Part shown: positions 13,076 to 24,869 of the stretch, piece after piece | Numbering within the stretch: position 1 is the first letter of the stretch | How the letters are laid out: the number at the start of each line of letters is the position of its first letter | Source of the DNA: Neurospora intermedia | Lineage: Eukaryota; Ascomycota; Sordariomycetes; Sordariales; Sordariaceae | DNA: 64,000 bases | Direction: 5' to 3' | Assembly: GCA_037102815.1 (NCBI GenBank) | Contig: BTPP01000002.1 | Coordinates: forward strand, 744,001 to 808,000 | Notes under the pieces: generated by a model | Told to the model about the DNA's origin: nothing | What the model saw: only the letters and a program-made list of their open reading frames with translations | The model's database searches: none | Translations under genes and position numbers: made by a program

Positions 13076-13697
13076 GAACCACAATGAGCTGACTGCTTCA
13101 GGCTTGCATTATAATTTCCAGCCGTGCTAGACTTGTGCCTGCCTCTACTGCGAGGGAGTCATAACTCATAAGGAATGACTGACACAGAAGGAGTCAGGGA
13201 AGGAGTCACTCTGAAGGATAAGTCAGTTGGCTGTTTGGGAGTCCGGTTGGGCACGAGAGGATGTGTATATGAACCCAGGACCCCCAGCATTTGGAAAAAA
13301 GAAGGAGAAAACTCAAGTATCTCTTGAGGCTCATCGGGCCCTACCAACCTACCTACCTACCTTAGTACCTACTAGGTCCCTACCATTGCGAGACGTGTGA
13401 GATTTCGTTTAACTTCGCCGGAAATTTGGGAAAGCACCGAGAGACTGCCGACCACATAGGTACCTCTAGCCAAAGAAAATGGGAAATATGTTCCACCCAA
13501 GACACAAAATGGCGACTTAACTTGGTGGTGCGACCTCTGCGACATTTGGTGGGTGGAAGAGTACGGCCTCATCCGGAGAAGCAAAGGTTCGTCCAGAGGA
13601 ACGATTGTTCCCTTCACTCAACGTTACCGGCCCGTCAATATCCACTCTCAGTTTTCGTTACAGCACAATACCCTTCACCTTCAAGTGCGCTCCGTTG

Positions 13698-13704
13698 TAT
13701 ATAG
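13698..13704 (+). promoter_or_regulatory. TATA-like element of the BTB gene
   Basis: TATATAG about 200 bp before the ATG at 13903, followed by a pyrimidine-rich leader. Confidence 0.35.
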
Positions 13705-13902
13705 AACGCGTTTCTCCGTTTGTTTAGACCTGTTTTTTTTTTTCCATCACCCAACACAAGGAGACACGGATAAATCTACCACTACTCCTCATTCTTTGCT
13801 ACCGCCAACTAGGTCCTCAATACTGCTCCGGACACATTTCCAGGAATTCTCTACAAACAGTATCTGATCATCCAGGGCAGCCATAGTCAACAACCTAGCA
13901 AG

Positions 13903-15408
13903 ATGAACCCAGAATACCCTCCTCAGAGCACCTCGCCTGCCGCTCGCTCCTCTCCGGCAATGACATCGGCGTCGCCTGACCTGCTGCTTTGCCAGACGTT
14001 CTACGGAACCAAAGATCCCGTCGTCTTTGACCGCGACGCCGACACAGTTATTCTGGTCGGAGACACCTCGCCTGGCGTCGTTGAACCTCCTCAACGCCTC
14101 TTCCAGATCCGCTCTTGCCATCTGTTCCTCAACTCCTCATTGTACAAGCGCCTCTTCAGCGGGAGGTGCATCAACAACATCCCTCGCACCGACGATCACT
14201 TGAGGTACTTCAAGATTACCCTTTCCGACGTCGACCCCGAGGCCCTCTTCTTGATACTCCGCGCCTGCCACACCGGCAAAGCGTCCATCCGCCCGTCGAC
14301 GCCCAACATCCTCGACCTCGTGTTCCGGATTGCAAAGACGGCACACGATTTGGATTTTGACATCGGCATTGCAGATCCATCTTCCGACACAGCCACGCTG
14401 TCGCAGGCTGCGCAAGGATGGCTTTCGGAACAAAGGGACGATCTTGATGTCGACGAAGACAATCTGGTAGTCCGATGGAAGTTGACCAAGGCTGCTTTCT
14501 ACTTCAGCCAACTGGATATCTTCACGCAGCTGAGCGTTGACTTGGTCAGGCGGCTGCCGGAGCACTTCTGGGTGTATTTGGCAGGAGTTACCCACCGCGA
14601 CTTTAATATCCACGGCCAGCACCAGTTGTCGAGGGAGGAGATGGCCATCATTGGTAGGTCCAACCCTCTTATCCACTCCCCTCTTCCTTCGTTCTCTCCC
14701 ACGAGCGCCAGCAACAACTAACACCAGAGATAAACAGATGACCTAGACAACTTTCCCTCCCCAGCCGTGCGACTTCTTTTCCTCTTTTACCACATCCTCT
14801 ACAGCAACGCACCCTTCCCACCCTTCCGTGCTCCACTCCCTACCGTCTCCCAGCTTTCAGCCAGGGACGCCCAAGTACAAGAGTCCTCGGTCTGCACTTG
14901 CCCCTGGCTTCCGCAGTACTACGAGTCCTGGACGAGAGGTCTGGAACTCCACTGTCTGGACCTATTCACGGCAGTATTCGGGGGAGACGAGACCCGCTGC
15001 ATAACTCTCCTCTTCAAGGCCATAGCGTGGGCACTTCGTCGTGGCGTGATAGCTAAGCCGTGGGATAGTTGCGAGGCGGGGGAGGAACCTGAGTGTGGCT
15101 TGGCTGGCGGCCGACAGGGACATGAGGAGAAGGCGAGGGAGTTAGTGAAAGAGCTGAGGAGTTGTTTGATTGCCTGGAAGTTGGATATCGAGAGGGATCC
15201 GGTTGAGGATTCTGATGTGGAAGACTCCGACAATGAGGATTCCGACAGACACCCTGGCGCTGAGAGGTACTCCGGGGTCAGGTACAACGAGTTGGAGGGC
15301 CGAAGGGCCGAGTACCCCCGTCCCGTGTACTCGCTCCCACCTGGAAACTTCAACTTTGAGCCACCCGATCTTCAGGACCGCGATATTGAGGACTTCCTGC
15401 TACCATGA
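13903..15408 (+). CDS. BTB/POZ-like domain protein
   Basis: Two exons, 13903-14653 and 14738-15408, encode 473 residues. The 84-bp intron has a GTAGGT donor, a CTAAC branch site and an ACAG acceptor, and the phase joins exactly (codon GAT). Residues about 45-150 fit the fungal BTB/POZ pattern: a DADTVILVG strand, FQIRSCHLFLNSSLYKRLFSG where the family has its self-association helix, then DPEALFLILRACHTG matching the usual late BTB helices. BTB domains mediate dimerisation and, in some proteins, recruitment to cullin-3 ligases; no partner domain is visible here. The second exon holds a helical region and a very acidic segment (VEDSDVEDSDNEDSD), probably disordered. Fungal genomes carry many such BTB proteins without known roles. 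The start follows a leader with no earlier in-frame ATG. Confidence 0.82.
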
Positions 15409-18217
15409 AAATTCCGATCAAGGTGCAGGAGAGGCGTCGGACAGTCGACAGATTGGAGATGAATGGTGACGAGGTGAATTTGGCCAACGACCTTGGTGAT
15501 ACGATGCCAGACAAAAGCCTTGTTCGACAATAGGTAAATAAAGGCTATCTTCACACCTTGGCACCGTCTGGGAGAAGCGTCACTTCCACTGCTGTGGCAA
15601 ACTTTGCTCAAGAAGCACAATGTACAAGATACAGCGCAGCTGGCAGACACCGCGGCAGAGTCGGCAACCACTATACTAAGTCCAGACTCCGCTGCCTCTC
15701 CAGCTCTCGAGCCTTTGAAGCCAGTCCGAATTAGTGATGGACAATACCGACTTGTCAAAGACCGTTGGACCAGAGTTTTCGAAGTCATCACTCCCTCAGG
15801 GCACACATTGCGGCCTTGATAACCTCAGCGGTGGCGGTGGTGGCTTCTCCCGCAGCAGCGGTGGTGGTTTCAGCAGAAATTGGAACAAAAGACGGAAGCT
15901 GGCAACATCATGAAAGTCGACAAGATCCAATTCGGTGTCCATTCCTTTGATTCCGCCATGCAGTACACTATTAGCACTTCTCGACTCAGCTTAGCACTCT
16001 TCAGCCGCGTGGAACCTTTCAACGCCACTTCTCTTTCTTTTGAACAACTGGCAATACCAACGTATGAATACCTATAGGTGTACTCCTTGTTCAACGCCAA
16101 ATTTTGTACTGGGGACAGGTGGGGGAATATAGGAGTAAATAAGACAGTTTGGGTCGGACAATACGGTCCCAACGTTCAGGCAAAACCACCACAGATGGGC
16201 AGCGCAACTTTTCAGCAGGGGCAGGAATCATAGAGGTAATATGTTACATGGAAAGAAGAAAACTCACACAAAAGGAGAGAATCTTTTGCTCGAGGCGTAC
16301 TCTGCTTGTGTAGGTCTTTGACCGTGGGACTGTTGGAGGAGAGGTAGTGCTCGATATAGAGAATCCAAGAAGGAAAGAAGGGAAATACAAACTATTTTCT
16401 CTAGCCAACCGAAGTGCTTTCAATCTTCTTGCGTTTGCTCCGGTTCATGGTATCCGTGATTGTCAATTACTGTCGCTCTGAGCCTCTCCTCCTCTGTACC
16501 AGCATGAATAGGTGATAATCTTCTGTGCCCCGTCTATATAATTGCAGCAGTAGTCGCAACCTTGCCGCGTCGATGTCCATGTCGTCAAGGCACAACTCGC
16601 CAAACTCAAGTCGATGGGTCTCCTGGTGTTCTCGGCCAGCTGGAGAGGAGTCGTAAAGCTCGTGATTGCTTGAGCGAGGTTCTGGGCTCAGAGACTGCAG
16701 AGTCCAAGGTCTCATGGAGGCGATCATGCGCGGAATTGTTCAGTGTATGAACTCGATGACTGGATCGTGAGAGCAATCTCCGTGGACGCCGTGAATGAAG
16801 ACGTGGGAATTAATTCCCACGTTTCCTTCACGGTTCAGGTGATAGAGGAAAAGGACCACGGCGATAGGGGCAATATATGTACGTACCTACATACCTAGGT
16901 AATAAAAGGGGAGGTTGAGGGGTTCTGAAAGGGGGAAGGTCGAAGTGGAGGGAGTCCGTGATGGAGATGTTTCCTTTGAGTTAACTGAATGTAGTGGTTA
17001 CCTACCTCTAGAGAGCATTCTAGAGCCAAATGATGGAGTGATATAGCAGATGGAAAAAGACGAAGTAGGTAGTTGAGGGTACTGGTATAAGTTGAGTTGA
17101 AAAATGAAGATGGAAAGTAGAACGAGAGATGGTGTCCCCTCGGCTCGATCCCGGTTTTGGACCACATGCAGATTCTGCAGCACTCGTCCGCATTAACGTC
17201 TCCGGCGTTGCAGGTCCAGCCGGCTTTGCATAAAAATGTGTGGACGCAAGCGGATTTGTACAGTAGAAGCACGGCAGATTTGCTGCAACTCGCGATGTAA
17301 TTAGATCAATGAGTTGATGAGGCTGTTCAATGTGAGGTTGTACTTCTACTTCGACTGGGTTGCTGAAATACATCGCTGAAATGCGGGCACTTGGAAAGTG
17401 CTGTAACACCGGTGGACTGCGTACAGCACTCCTTGACAAGACCATCAAACCACCACACAAAAATAGATGGAAGTTCGCGTGCTCTGAAGCCGTCAGTGTA
17501 GTTGAAAACATCAAGGTATTTTGCCATGAAAAAGTTCTCTTGTGAAAACGAACGTTGTTGTTCGGAGATTTTGAGGCTCCGTCATGAGAGAGAGTGGGAA
17601 AGAGAGAGTGGGGTTCCACCGATGGCACTTAGATAGTTCATTATCTGCGCCTTCACGAACTTGGCGGAAGCTTCGATAGTGAGCTAACAGCGCTGCATCC
17701 TGTATGGTACCTAGGTGCTTGCCTGTTTTGCCGGTTCCACCAGCTTACGACGTCGGCGCCACTTTTGACTTCATGGAACTGGTCCTTCCAATTTCGAGTG
17801 ATGACGACAGCGACAGCGACAGCGACAGCGACAGACAACATCATCATGCTCAACTGAACAAGACAATCCCATATCTGAAGACCAAGGGCCGAGCACCTAC
17901 TTTTGAGCAACATCGCAACGTCATAACTCTGCAGACGTATCGCGCATTCCATGGCTCACCCCATCACCGATCACCAAACACAACAGTCACGCACTCAGAA
18001 TGAACCACATGATGTTTTATCGTTTTTTTTGTTCTTTTCTATTTCTATTTACAAACCACCTCCACCTCCACCTCCCATCCAGTCCCGCCGAAGGACTCCC
18101 CAGCTCCATCCCCGAATGCCCAGGACGCACCCGGACAGTCCAGCGACGGAGATCGTGTTCCTCGAGAGGCCTCCGACGGAACTGGATAATCGATAGATCT
18201 TCCTGCTCCTTGTCATT
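15409..18217. other. Intergenic region
   Basis: No supported gene. Short frames of 60-200 codons occur on both strands. The minus-strand stretch 17527-17020 has two Cys-rich readings in different frames (for example WTCNAGDVNADECCRICMW) that might be parts of a small secreted protein gene, but I could not find a splice model that joins them. A GACAGC-type microsatellite lies at 17804-17835. Confidence 0.4.
16789..16833. repeat. Near-perfect 45-bp palindrome
   Basis: The central 22 bases (16801-16822) are a perfect palindrome built around GGGAATTAATTCCC. The arms continue outwards as CCGTGAATGAAG on the left and TTCCTTCACGG on the right, complementary except for one mismatch and one unpaired base. 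No gene or known transposon end is attached. Confidence 0.8.
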
Positions 18218-18520
18218 CATGAGCAAACGCTGCTGCTGGAACCGTTAAGTTCGCGCTCTCTCAGCAGAGCCTCCGGCTTCCTCTTACAGGTGTGGACAAG
18301 GACGTTCTCCCCCCCAGTTCGGCGCGGAGAGCACCGCCGACAATGTCGGGAATAATCTTGACGTTCTGGACATGGCCAGTAGTCTCGAAAATCTGTCTCA
18401 AGACGTCCTCGGTGACGACCCTAGGGTCAAGGCCGCCAACGAAGAGAGCGCGCTTGTTCGGCCGGGGCGCCGCGCGCTTGTTCGGCTCGGGGGCGGCGCC
18501 CCGGCCGAAGGCATCTCAGG
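18218..18520 (-). pseudogene. Pub1/TIA1-like RRM fragment
   Basis: The minus strand encodes the start of an RNA recognition motif: NKRALFVGGLDP (RNP2-like), then EDVLRQIFETTGHVQNVKII. This matches the first RRM of fungal Pub1/TIA1-type RNA-binding proteins, which bind poly(A)/U-rich RNA. After IIPD the family sequence is lost; the frame runs on for about 40 unrelated residues to a stop at 18218. The conserved second half of the RRM, including RNP1, is missing, as are the two further RRMs expected. Just before the domain the NKRA-coding segment is present twice (18452-18512, a short GC-rich tandem duplication). A truncated duplicate of the real gene elsewhere in the genome is the best explanation. 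Confidence 0.6.
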
Positions 18521-18639
18521 GGGACGATGAGAACCCATGCTCGAGTTGCCGATGAACCCGTGTCGGCTCAAGTTGCTGATGACAAGGCGACCGATGACGT
18601 CCCGCGGATGAAGTCATGAAGGTAGCCCCTGCTGCGACG

Positions 18640-19400
18640 GTCGAGGTGTACTACGCAAGTAGGGCGAAGACTGATCCCACCGAGGGTGAGGCAAGGAGAG
18701 TCGCCGCAGTTGTAGCACTTGGAGCCGTTGACGCAGTCGCCTATGACACTGCGATTAGCTTCTGTTGGTTGGGGAGAAATGGAAGACTTCAGGTGAACTC
18801 ACGAGACTGGACTCGTTGCGAGGGAGTCGGCGGCTGATGACAAGGTCGTTGACGAACTCAAGCGAGCGGTTTCCTCTGTTGCTACACCTCCAGAATCCCA
18901 ACTAGAACAAGTGAGCTGACGATCAAAGAGTGAGGTGAGATGAGATATGAAATGAACGTACGGGTATGCTTTTCTGGTTACAGGAGGGACCATTGTAGCG
19001 TCCCCGTCGGTGGTCCCAGTCACGGGCCTGGTGGGTACTGGGCCACTGTTGATGGTGGTCAGTACATGAGTTGAAGGCGATGTGAAGACGACCAAACATG
19101 AAATATCACTTACCCGACGGGACGCCGAGGGCGTTGGGGTTCAGTGGGGGGAAGATTCTTGTCAAGCCATGGCACCGATGACCCTAGGCACGAGACGTTA
19201 GCCGACAAGAAATGATGTCGAAGTGAGAGACGATAGAAAATGGATGAACGAGAAACAAAATGACGGCGAGTAAGGCCTCGATCAGCCTGGTTCAAGAACT
19301 ACAAGAAAGGAAGAGAAGACGAAGAGCAGGATACGTACATCTTGAGGTTGAGGCCTTCTCCCTCGCGGGTGCTTTGGCCATAGCCATGGGAGGCTGCCCC
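18640..19400 (-). other. Exon-like scraps on the minus strand
   Basis: Several short protein-like segments are framed by good splice signals: a start-like MAMAKAPAREKASTSR near 19.39 kb followed by GTACGT, an acceptor after GTGCCTAG near 19.18 kb, a GTAAGT near 19.11 kb, and a GTGAGT...CATAG pair around 18.80-18.74 kb leading to DCVNGSKCYNCGDS, which resembles the start of a CCHC zinc knuckle. I cannot join them into one reading frame. They may be the decayed 5' part of the RRM relic or of a separate nucleic-acid-binding gene. Confidence 0.3.
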
Positions 19401-20464
19401 CCTAGGGCAGGTCGGGGGAGGTTTGTGTTGGTGAGATATGAAGCAAGAGAAAAAGAAAAGAAGAGGAAGAAAGGAAGAAGGGAGGGTTTAAAAGGCTAGA
19501 GGTACCTATGTGGGAGAAAGAAAAAGAAGAGTGTGTGGGGCTACTGGGAGGGCAAATCAGGGTGGAGCCCTGCCTGCAGGACTGCATGAAGGGAGAAGTG
19601 ACTTTGGTACTTCTCATGTCACCTGGCTGTGCGAGATGGCCGGAGCAAACCAGATGACGCCAGCCCTGGTTTTGATCAGACGATTTGAGGACTTCTGTCT
19701 TGATCCACTGCACAGTATGCTTTTACGGTGGTACAAGAACTGGCTTGGGATGATCAAGGCGAGCAAGTTGTTGAGAGGTTGTTTGCTTTCGAGATAGGAT
19801 GATGAGAAAGAGGCAGGCCAGACCATTTCCTTGAGATATACCAAGATGAGGATCAAGTTTGGAGGAATCCAAAAGCCTTGTTGTTGTTCAGACGTGTCGA
19901 CGATCCCAACCTCAAGGACCCCTTTGTGGGTCTGTGGCACGCCCCAACACCGGGAGTAGCTGGAGGATTGTCCCAGTTGAGGCTGAGTCTGTTTTCATTT
20001 GAAGGAAGACAGATGTGGTAGGGACTTCACGGTTGATTCTGAAGCTACACTGAATAAAGCCTCTCAATCTGTTGGCCGTGGGCTATTCCACTCGTAGAGG
20101 CAGCGCCTGACAATGTGACTGTTAGTTGTAGCGAGATTCTCGATCCGGTACCTAGTAGAGGTACCTCTAGTACCGGGTAACTGCGTGGGGGTGAGAGAGC
20201 AGGGATGGGGTCAGATGCTTGAACGGTCGCCAGCGAGTTCACTGAGCACTCGTGATCGGTGGCAGCAACCTTCGTGTTCCTGAACAGTGACCCTCCAGGT
20301 TGTCTTGTCTACCTGATTCCTGTCATCAACTTTTGGCCTTGTTCCAAGCGCGAAGTGATACCTCTACAACTTACCTCTACTTGCGGCAAGGCAATTTCAT
20401 CAACCCAAGAAGACTTCAAGACAACAACAACCAAAACTCCACTTCGCATACCAGACTCGCCATC
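19401..20464. other. Intergenic region
   Basis: No supported gene. Purine-rich from 19440 to 19490. It contains the inverted TACCTCTAG-type repeat listed at 20145-20176. Confidence 0.5.
20145..20176. repeat. Inverted repeat of the TACCTCTAG-type motif
   Basis: CCGGTAC...AGAGGTACCTCT...GTACCGG is palindromic apart from a four-base CTAG insertion in the left arm. It is one of the clearest paired copies of a short motif scattered through the window. Confidence 0.7.
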
Positions 20465-21404
20465 ATGAAGTTCTTGACCTTTCTTTCCTTTGCGGACGTT
20501 GTCCAAATCACCACTTGGGACAAAGCCTTGCAAGCCGTTCTAAAACTCGATACTCCCCAAACCTTGCGCATCCGCCGCGACCGCTTCTCAGCAAGAGGAC
20601 AGCGCAACCTTGTAACCACGCGCCACCTTCACGACGCCCTTGCTGAAGTCTCCAAGGAGTCTTCTCTTCTCAGAGCAATCCAGATCGCGAGGGACTCCCA
20701 AAAGAGCAGTGCTTCCGACAAACTTCACGATCAAGAGACTCGCTGATCACATCGCGAGCCGGACATCTTCCTCTTCAACCCCACTTCGAGGTAAGTCAGA
20801 AACCTCCCTAAATCACTTCGTTGTCTATTGCGCATATTGTGCCCGTTCTGTCTGGTTATGGAAGCGAGACTTCAGTGACTTGACAACGACAGCACGATGG
20901 CGACCCAGTGGCCACACAATACCAACTAGAGCTACCTCTACAAGAACGAACTCCCCAACTAACCCCCTTGTGTTACAGTGTTTCCGTGGATTACTCGCCG
21001 GATACTGGGCGCACTACATCGCTGACTATGGAAGAGACGTGCAAGACGAGGGCAGGCTGACTCAAGCACGAAACGTTCATGATGATAGCAGCAAAAAGGG
21101 CTCGAGGGAAGAAGAAGCGCTCGACTGTTTGGCAAGACTCGAGGACATTACACATGGGATTATGGACATAAGGTCAATTGGCGGTACATTGGGGCATGGT
21201 CAAAGGAAAATTCTGGCACGGGTGACTGGAAGAATGGCTTTGTTCGAGTCGGTTGGCAATGGGAGGTCAAAGGAGATTTCGGCAAGGGCCTGGCACCAAC
21301 AAAGGACAAGACACATTTGCAAGAAATATGCAAATGAAGGACATACTTTGCATTTCGATGAATCGATGTCTCAGAAGATTTCATATAACCTATTCGCGTA
21401 TTGA
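20465..21404 (+). CDS. Candidate spliced gene, hypothetical protein
   Basis: An ATG at 20465 opens MKFLTFLSFADVV after a pyrimidine/A-rich leader. A strong intron is visible at 20791-20978 (GTAAGT, CTAAC, TACAG), and the exon after it reads coherently for 141 codons (CFRGLLAGYWAHYIADYG onwards, ending YNLFAY). To reach the right frame a second, weaker intron is needed at 20612-20673 (GTAACC to CTCAG). That model gives 229 residues. Without the first intron the ATG frame ends at 20744 after 93 codons, and those codons also look protein-like, so the 5' half is uncertain; a frameshifted pseudogene is possible. No domain recognised. No signal for function in the neighbours. Confidence 0.33.
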
Positions 21405-24111
21405 TTTTAAATTCCGTGGTATTGTACTGTCCAAGTGTCCTGGGTGACTTGGGCCTGCCCCGCCAGGCACCATCGCGGGCCATGGACTGACATCGCGCAC
21501 ACATTTCCTCGAGTTTTCTCGCTGCACACAGTTGGAACATGGATTTCCAGAAGCAATCAGTTCATATTAGTTAGATCATTGCTTCATGGATGGAGGTAGT
21601 GACTGAGTGTCCCAGGCGAGACCTGTGCTTCGCCAGATTCGCCATCTGTGGACTGGGAGGACCACTCCCACTTCATGGGCTCTGACTTCAGAAGCAGTTA
21701 TCGCATCAATCACATTTGAAGCTCGATCGCTCGTCCAAGGTATGTACCTAGGTTATAGCGGATTGTAAGAGCGATACACACGCGGGAGTTCGTCGTTTTG
21801 GACCCAATGTACAGGGCAGGTTTCCATCAAGATGAAGCCATCAGAAGGAGAAGAATTTTCAAATTTGAGGACATTATCGAACAAACAAAGACATATATCG
21901 TCACTCTATACTGTCTCGATGTTCTGGTGTATCAAGAGCGACAACAAAATGCTGCTTGTGGTGGTGATGATCGAGTGTCTGCGGGGGGACCAGCGCCACA
22001 CTCGGCGATTTGGGTGCTGCAACTCTTTCGCATTCTGAACACACAGCTTGGAACCAAACGTGGAAAGGCTTCAAAAATACCTGAAGTCTCCTATGGGGAG
22101 CCCTGCAGAGATGTTGATTTTGTTTTCCTGGTGTTGTGCACACTTTCTGACGGGGCGGAAGCCTGGCGTCGCGGTTGCAGTTGGCCATGATGGACTATCG
22201 CTTTCTCGCATTTTCGCAGTAAGAGAAAAATGACAACGATCTTTGTCTCAGTTGTACTCGTAGAGGGCGCTGTCTCCAATGTCTAGCACTCCGGGTAGAT
22301 TTTCTGTCCCGCCATGAAGTCCAAACAATCAATCACGATGCCGTTCGCGATCGCTTCTTGACTGTCGAGTGAGCCCCATGGAAACGAACAAGAGAGAGAG
22401 TCATAGCAGCGTAGATGGTCGAACAGTTAGCGGCTGGCTCGCAATCTTGATATCATCCGTCTACTTCCACTTCTCATTTCCATTCCTTGTGCTCTCTTTG
22501 GCAATCCCGTAAACCCAACCAAGGGCCCGGCCAGTCGGGTGATCTTCCACTTCTCCTTCCAGATATCACATCTCTACAAACGTGCATCAAATTGCTCTCA
22601 GACATCTCCCATAACTGCACCGCCTATCTCAATAACTCGTCACCCCATGCTCTTATCCAGGGCAGGTACTCAGGTCCCTTCGGTGATTTTCTTTCCATTT
22701 CCTTCCCCCTCACTTCTAGGCTCCCCTCCCCACCTCAGGTACATTGGTACTTCGTCTCGATCAACTCCCTCGCCGTCCTGCCCCCCATCGGTCCCGAGCG
22801 GACACAAGGATCCACTCTGGCTAGCGCTATTATCATTGTGAGCTGTGGCATCGTCCTGTTTGTAGCCTGATCTTGGCGGAGTACAACCTCCGGGGATGCG
22901 AGGAAGTTTGAAATGAAGATGACTGTGATTCCCGAGGATAACCGCGTCGAAGTTTCAAACGCAAAGGGCTTCAAGTGGTGCGGACTTGGTTGGTTCCTTC
23001 CGTAAGGTATTCATGCTGTTGAAGAAATGACGACCGTCGTTCTCTACGGGATCTGATCTTCTCATGGGACCATTTGTCATCCCGGATACACTCTGGACGA
23101 GAGGAGGAAGGGACGAATGGGCAATACACAAACTTCACTTCCACTTCATAGCACACAAACTTCTCTCCGGAGTCTAATGAACTGATTTTACAACTGGCCA
23201 ACAAACACAAGCTTCTCGATGAGAACGCATCTTAGGGCGAAATACTGTTCCCGGTGTCATCCAAGCTTGCTGTGAGCGCTTCAGTACCTCTACAGTAGAA
23301 AATGCAAACACATTCCGTCCCAGAACCCAAAATTACCTTGCCAGCCTCACAGACTCGAGGCGGCCTGGAATATGCACCTTCCCAGCCCAGACCGGTCGGG
23401 TATCCAGCAGAAGTCACCCGTTTGATCATGAAGAGGGGTTGGAGAAGAAGACAACGGGATGAACTGCTCTTCTTCTATTGTCGAGCTCCTTCCATCGACT
23501 CACTTCCTGAGCTCTGATTCGACGAAAGGGATGGCATTATCTGCATGGTCTCCATCTCGATGCTATTGAGGTGCTCGTGTGACGTATTCTGTGCCGTCTG
23601 GAAGTCAAAAAGATCGAACGATGGGAGTCTGGACTGCAGTATTGACGTGATCAAAGTACCAGTGCCCAGCCTCCTTCCTCCACCGTGATTGCTTGATAAC
23701 GCCCCAGGGCTATTGACTCATCGACAGTTGATTGGTCTTGATGGGTTAAGAACCTCGATAGCCTCTTGCCTCGTCTTGTCCCAGTGACGTAGCTCGTCTG
23801 CTCCGCAATTTTAAATCTCGGCTCAACAGACCTCCTCTGCCGGTCCTGCCTGTGGGTCGGAGAGTTTTGTGCGTGTCCCAGTTGGCTATATTGCTGTGCC
23901 TTCCGCCAAACTCTCCGCCCCAAGAACCCCTCAACTCTCGGGACGATTCTTTTCCTCGCAGTTCATATTTGTAACGCAGAGCTGAGAACATTTGTGGCTT
24001 GCTTTCTCGTCCCATCTTCGTTGTTTCGCTTTCTTTCCCCTGACGCACAACGGTGTGGCTCAACAGACGATGCCTCTTTCGAGTTGTGGGGCAAGTGGTC
24101 CTCCAGAGGGC
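21405..24111. other. Intergenic region
   Basis: No supported gene. Several frames of 80-130 codons exist (for example 21807-22190 plus) but none has family motifs or clean splice context. Confidence 0.45.
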
Positions 24112-24118
24112 TATAAGA
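24112..24118 (+). promoter_or_regulatory. TATA-like element
   Basis: TATAAGA, 129 bp before the ATG at 24241 and followed by a long pyrimidine-rich leader, a typical fungal promoter arrangement. Confidence 0.4.
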
Positions 24119-24240
24119 ACCCCCCTCCCCTCCTCTCTTTTCCTCCTTCAACTTCTTCCCCCATTCAACTTTCTTCACACGACAAGTCTCTTCTCGCTCA
24201 AGCTTCTCGGCTCTGTCTTCGCGGACTCTCGAAGCACAGT

Positions 24241-24869
24241 ATGACCACTCAGAAATCATCGGCTTCACTGTCATCAATAGTAAGTTGACCATCTCTTCTT
24301 TCACCGACGCACATTTATTTCCATTATGATGAGGGCACTCAACCGTTACCGAGTACAAATCTCGGCGGTTCTCATGGCCTCAGACCTAGCTCGTGAAGCT
24401 AGCGTTTGGAAGGCATGAAGATACACCTTGCCATCGCGGGGCTTCGGCCTTCCCACAGTGCCTTTCCCTTATCCTGACTTCACCATGCCGTCACTACACT
24501 CGACATCTCTCCAAACTGTCACTCCAAGTTTTCTTTTTTGCGCAAATAACGCGCTATGTCTTGCTTTTTACCCCCTCCCTTGTCACTTCACTGGGACCGC
24601 ATGGCATTCTGAAAGGAACACACTTACAATTTTTTTTCCTTGCACTCTACATGACTTCAGTCTGCTAACAGCTCGAGATGTACAGCTACTGGTCAACGAC
24701 ATGAGCATCAGCCCCATCAGCCCTGGGAAGTACAAGGCACCAGGTATGGCATACTCCATCATTTCACCTTGTTTCTACCACCACTAACCTATGACACAGA
24801 ACAACCACTCCAGTTGTGTCGGGGCACGTTGCACATCGCTGCTGTCCGTTGACTCACTGCGCGAGTTGA
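24241..24869 (+). CDS. Candidate small spliced gene or decayed gene 5' end
   Basis: After a TATA-like element and pyrimidine-rich leader, an ATG opens MTTQKSSASLSSI and runs into a perfect GTAAGT donor at 24280. Downstream acceptors lie at 24660 and 24671, and a very clear 56-bp intron follows at 24744-24799 (GTATGG, CTAAC, CACAG). Joining 24241-24279, 24661-24743 and 24800-24869 keeps one frame and gives 63 residues, ending at a TGA. Further protein-like Gln/His-rich stretches in the 3' DNA (around 25.0-25.2 kb, PQQHPQHQHTLLMVPTMDT) suggest that the original gene was longer and has decayed, perhaps a Gln-rich regulator. No domain identified. Confidence 0.22.

Noticed and set aside
17020-17628. 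Minus-strand 202-codon frame and nearby Cys-rich frames, possible small secreted protein
   Set aside because: The Cys-rich parts are in different frames and I found no intron pair that joins them with a signal peptide.
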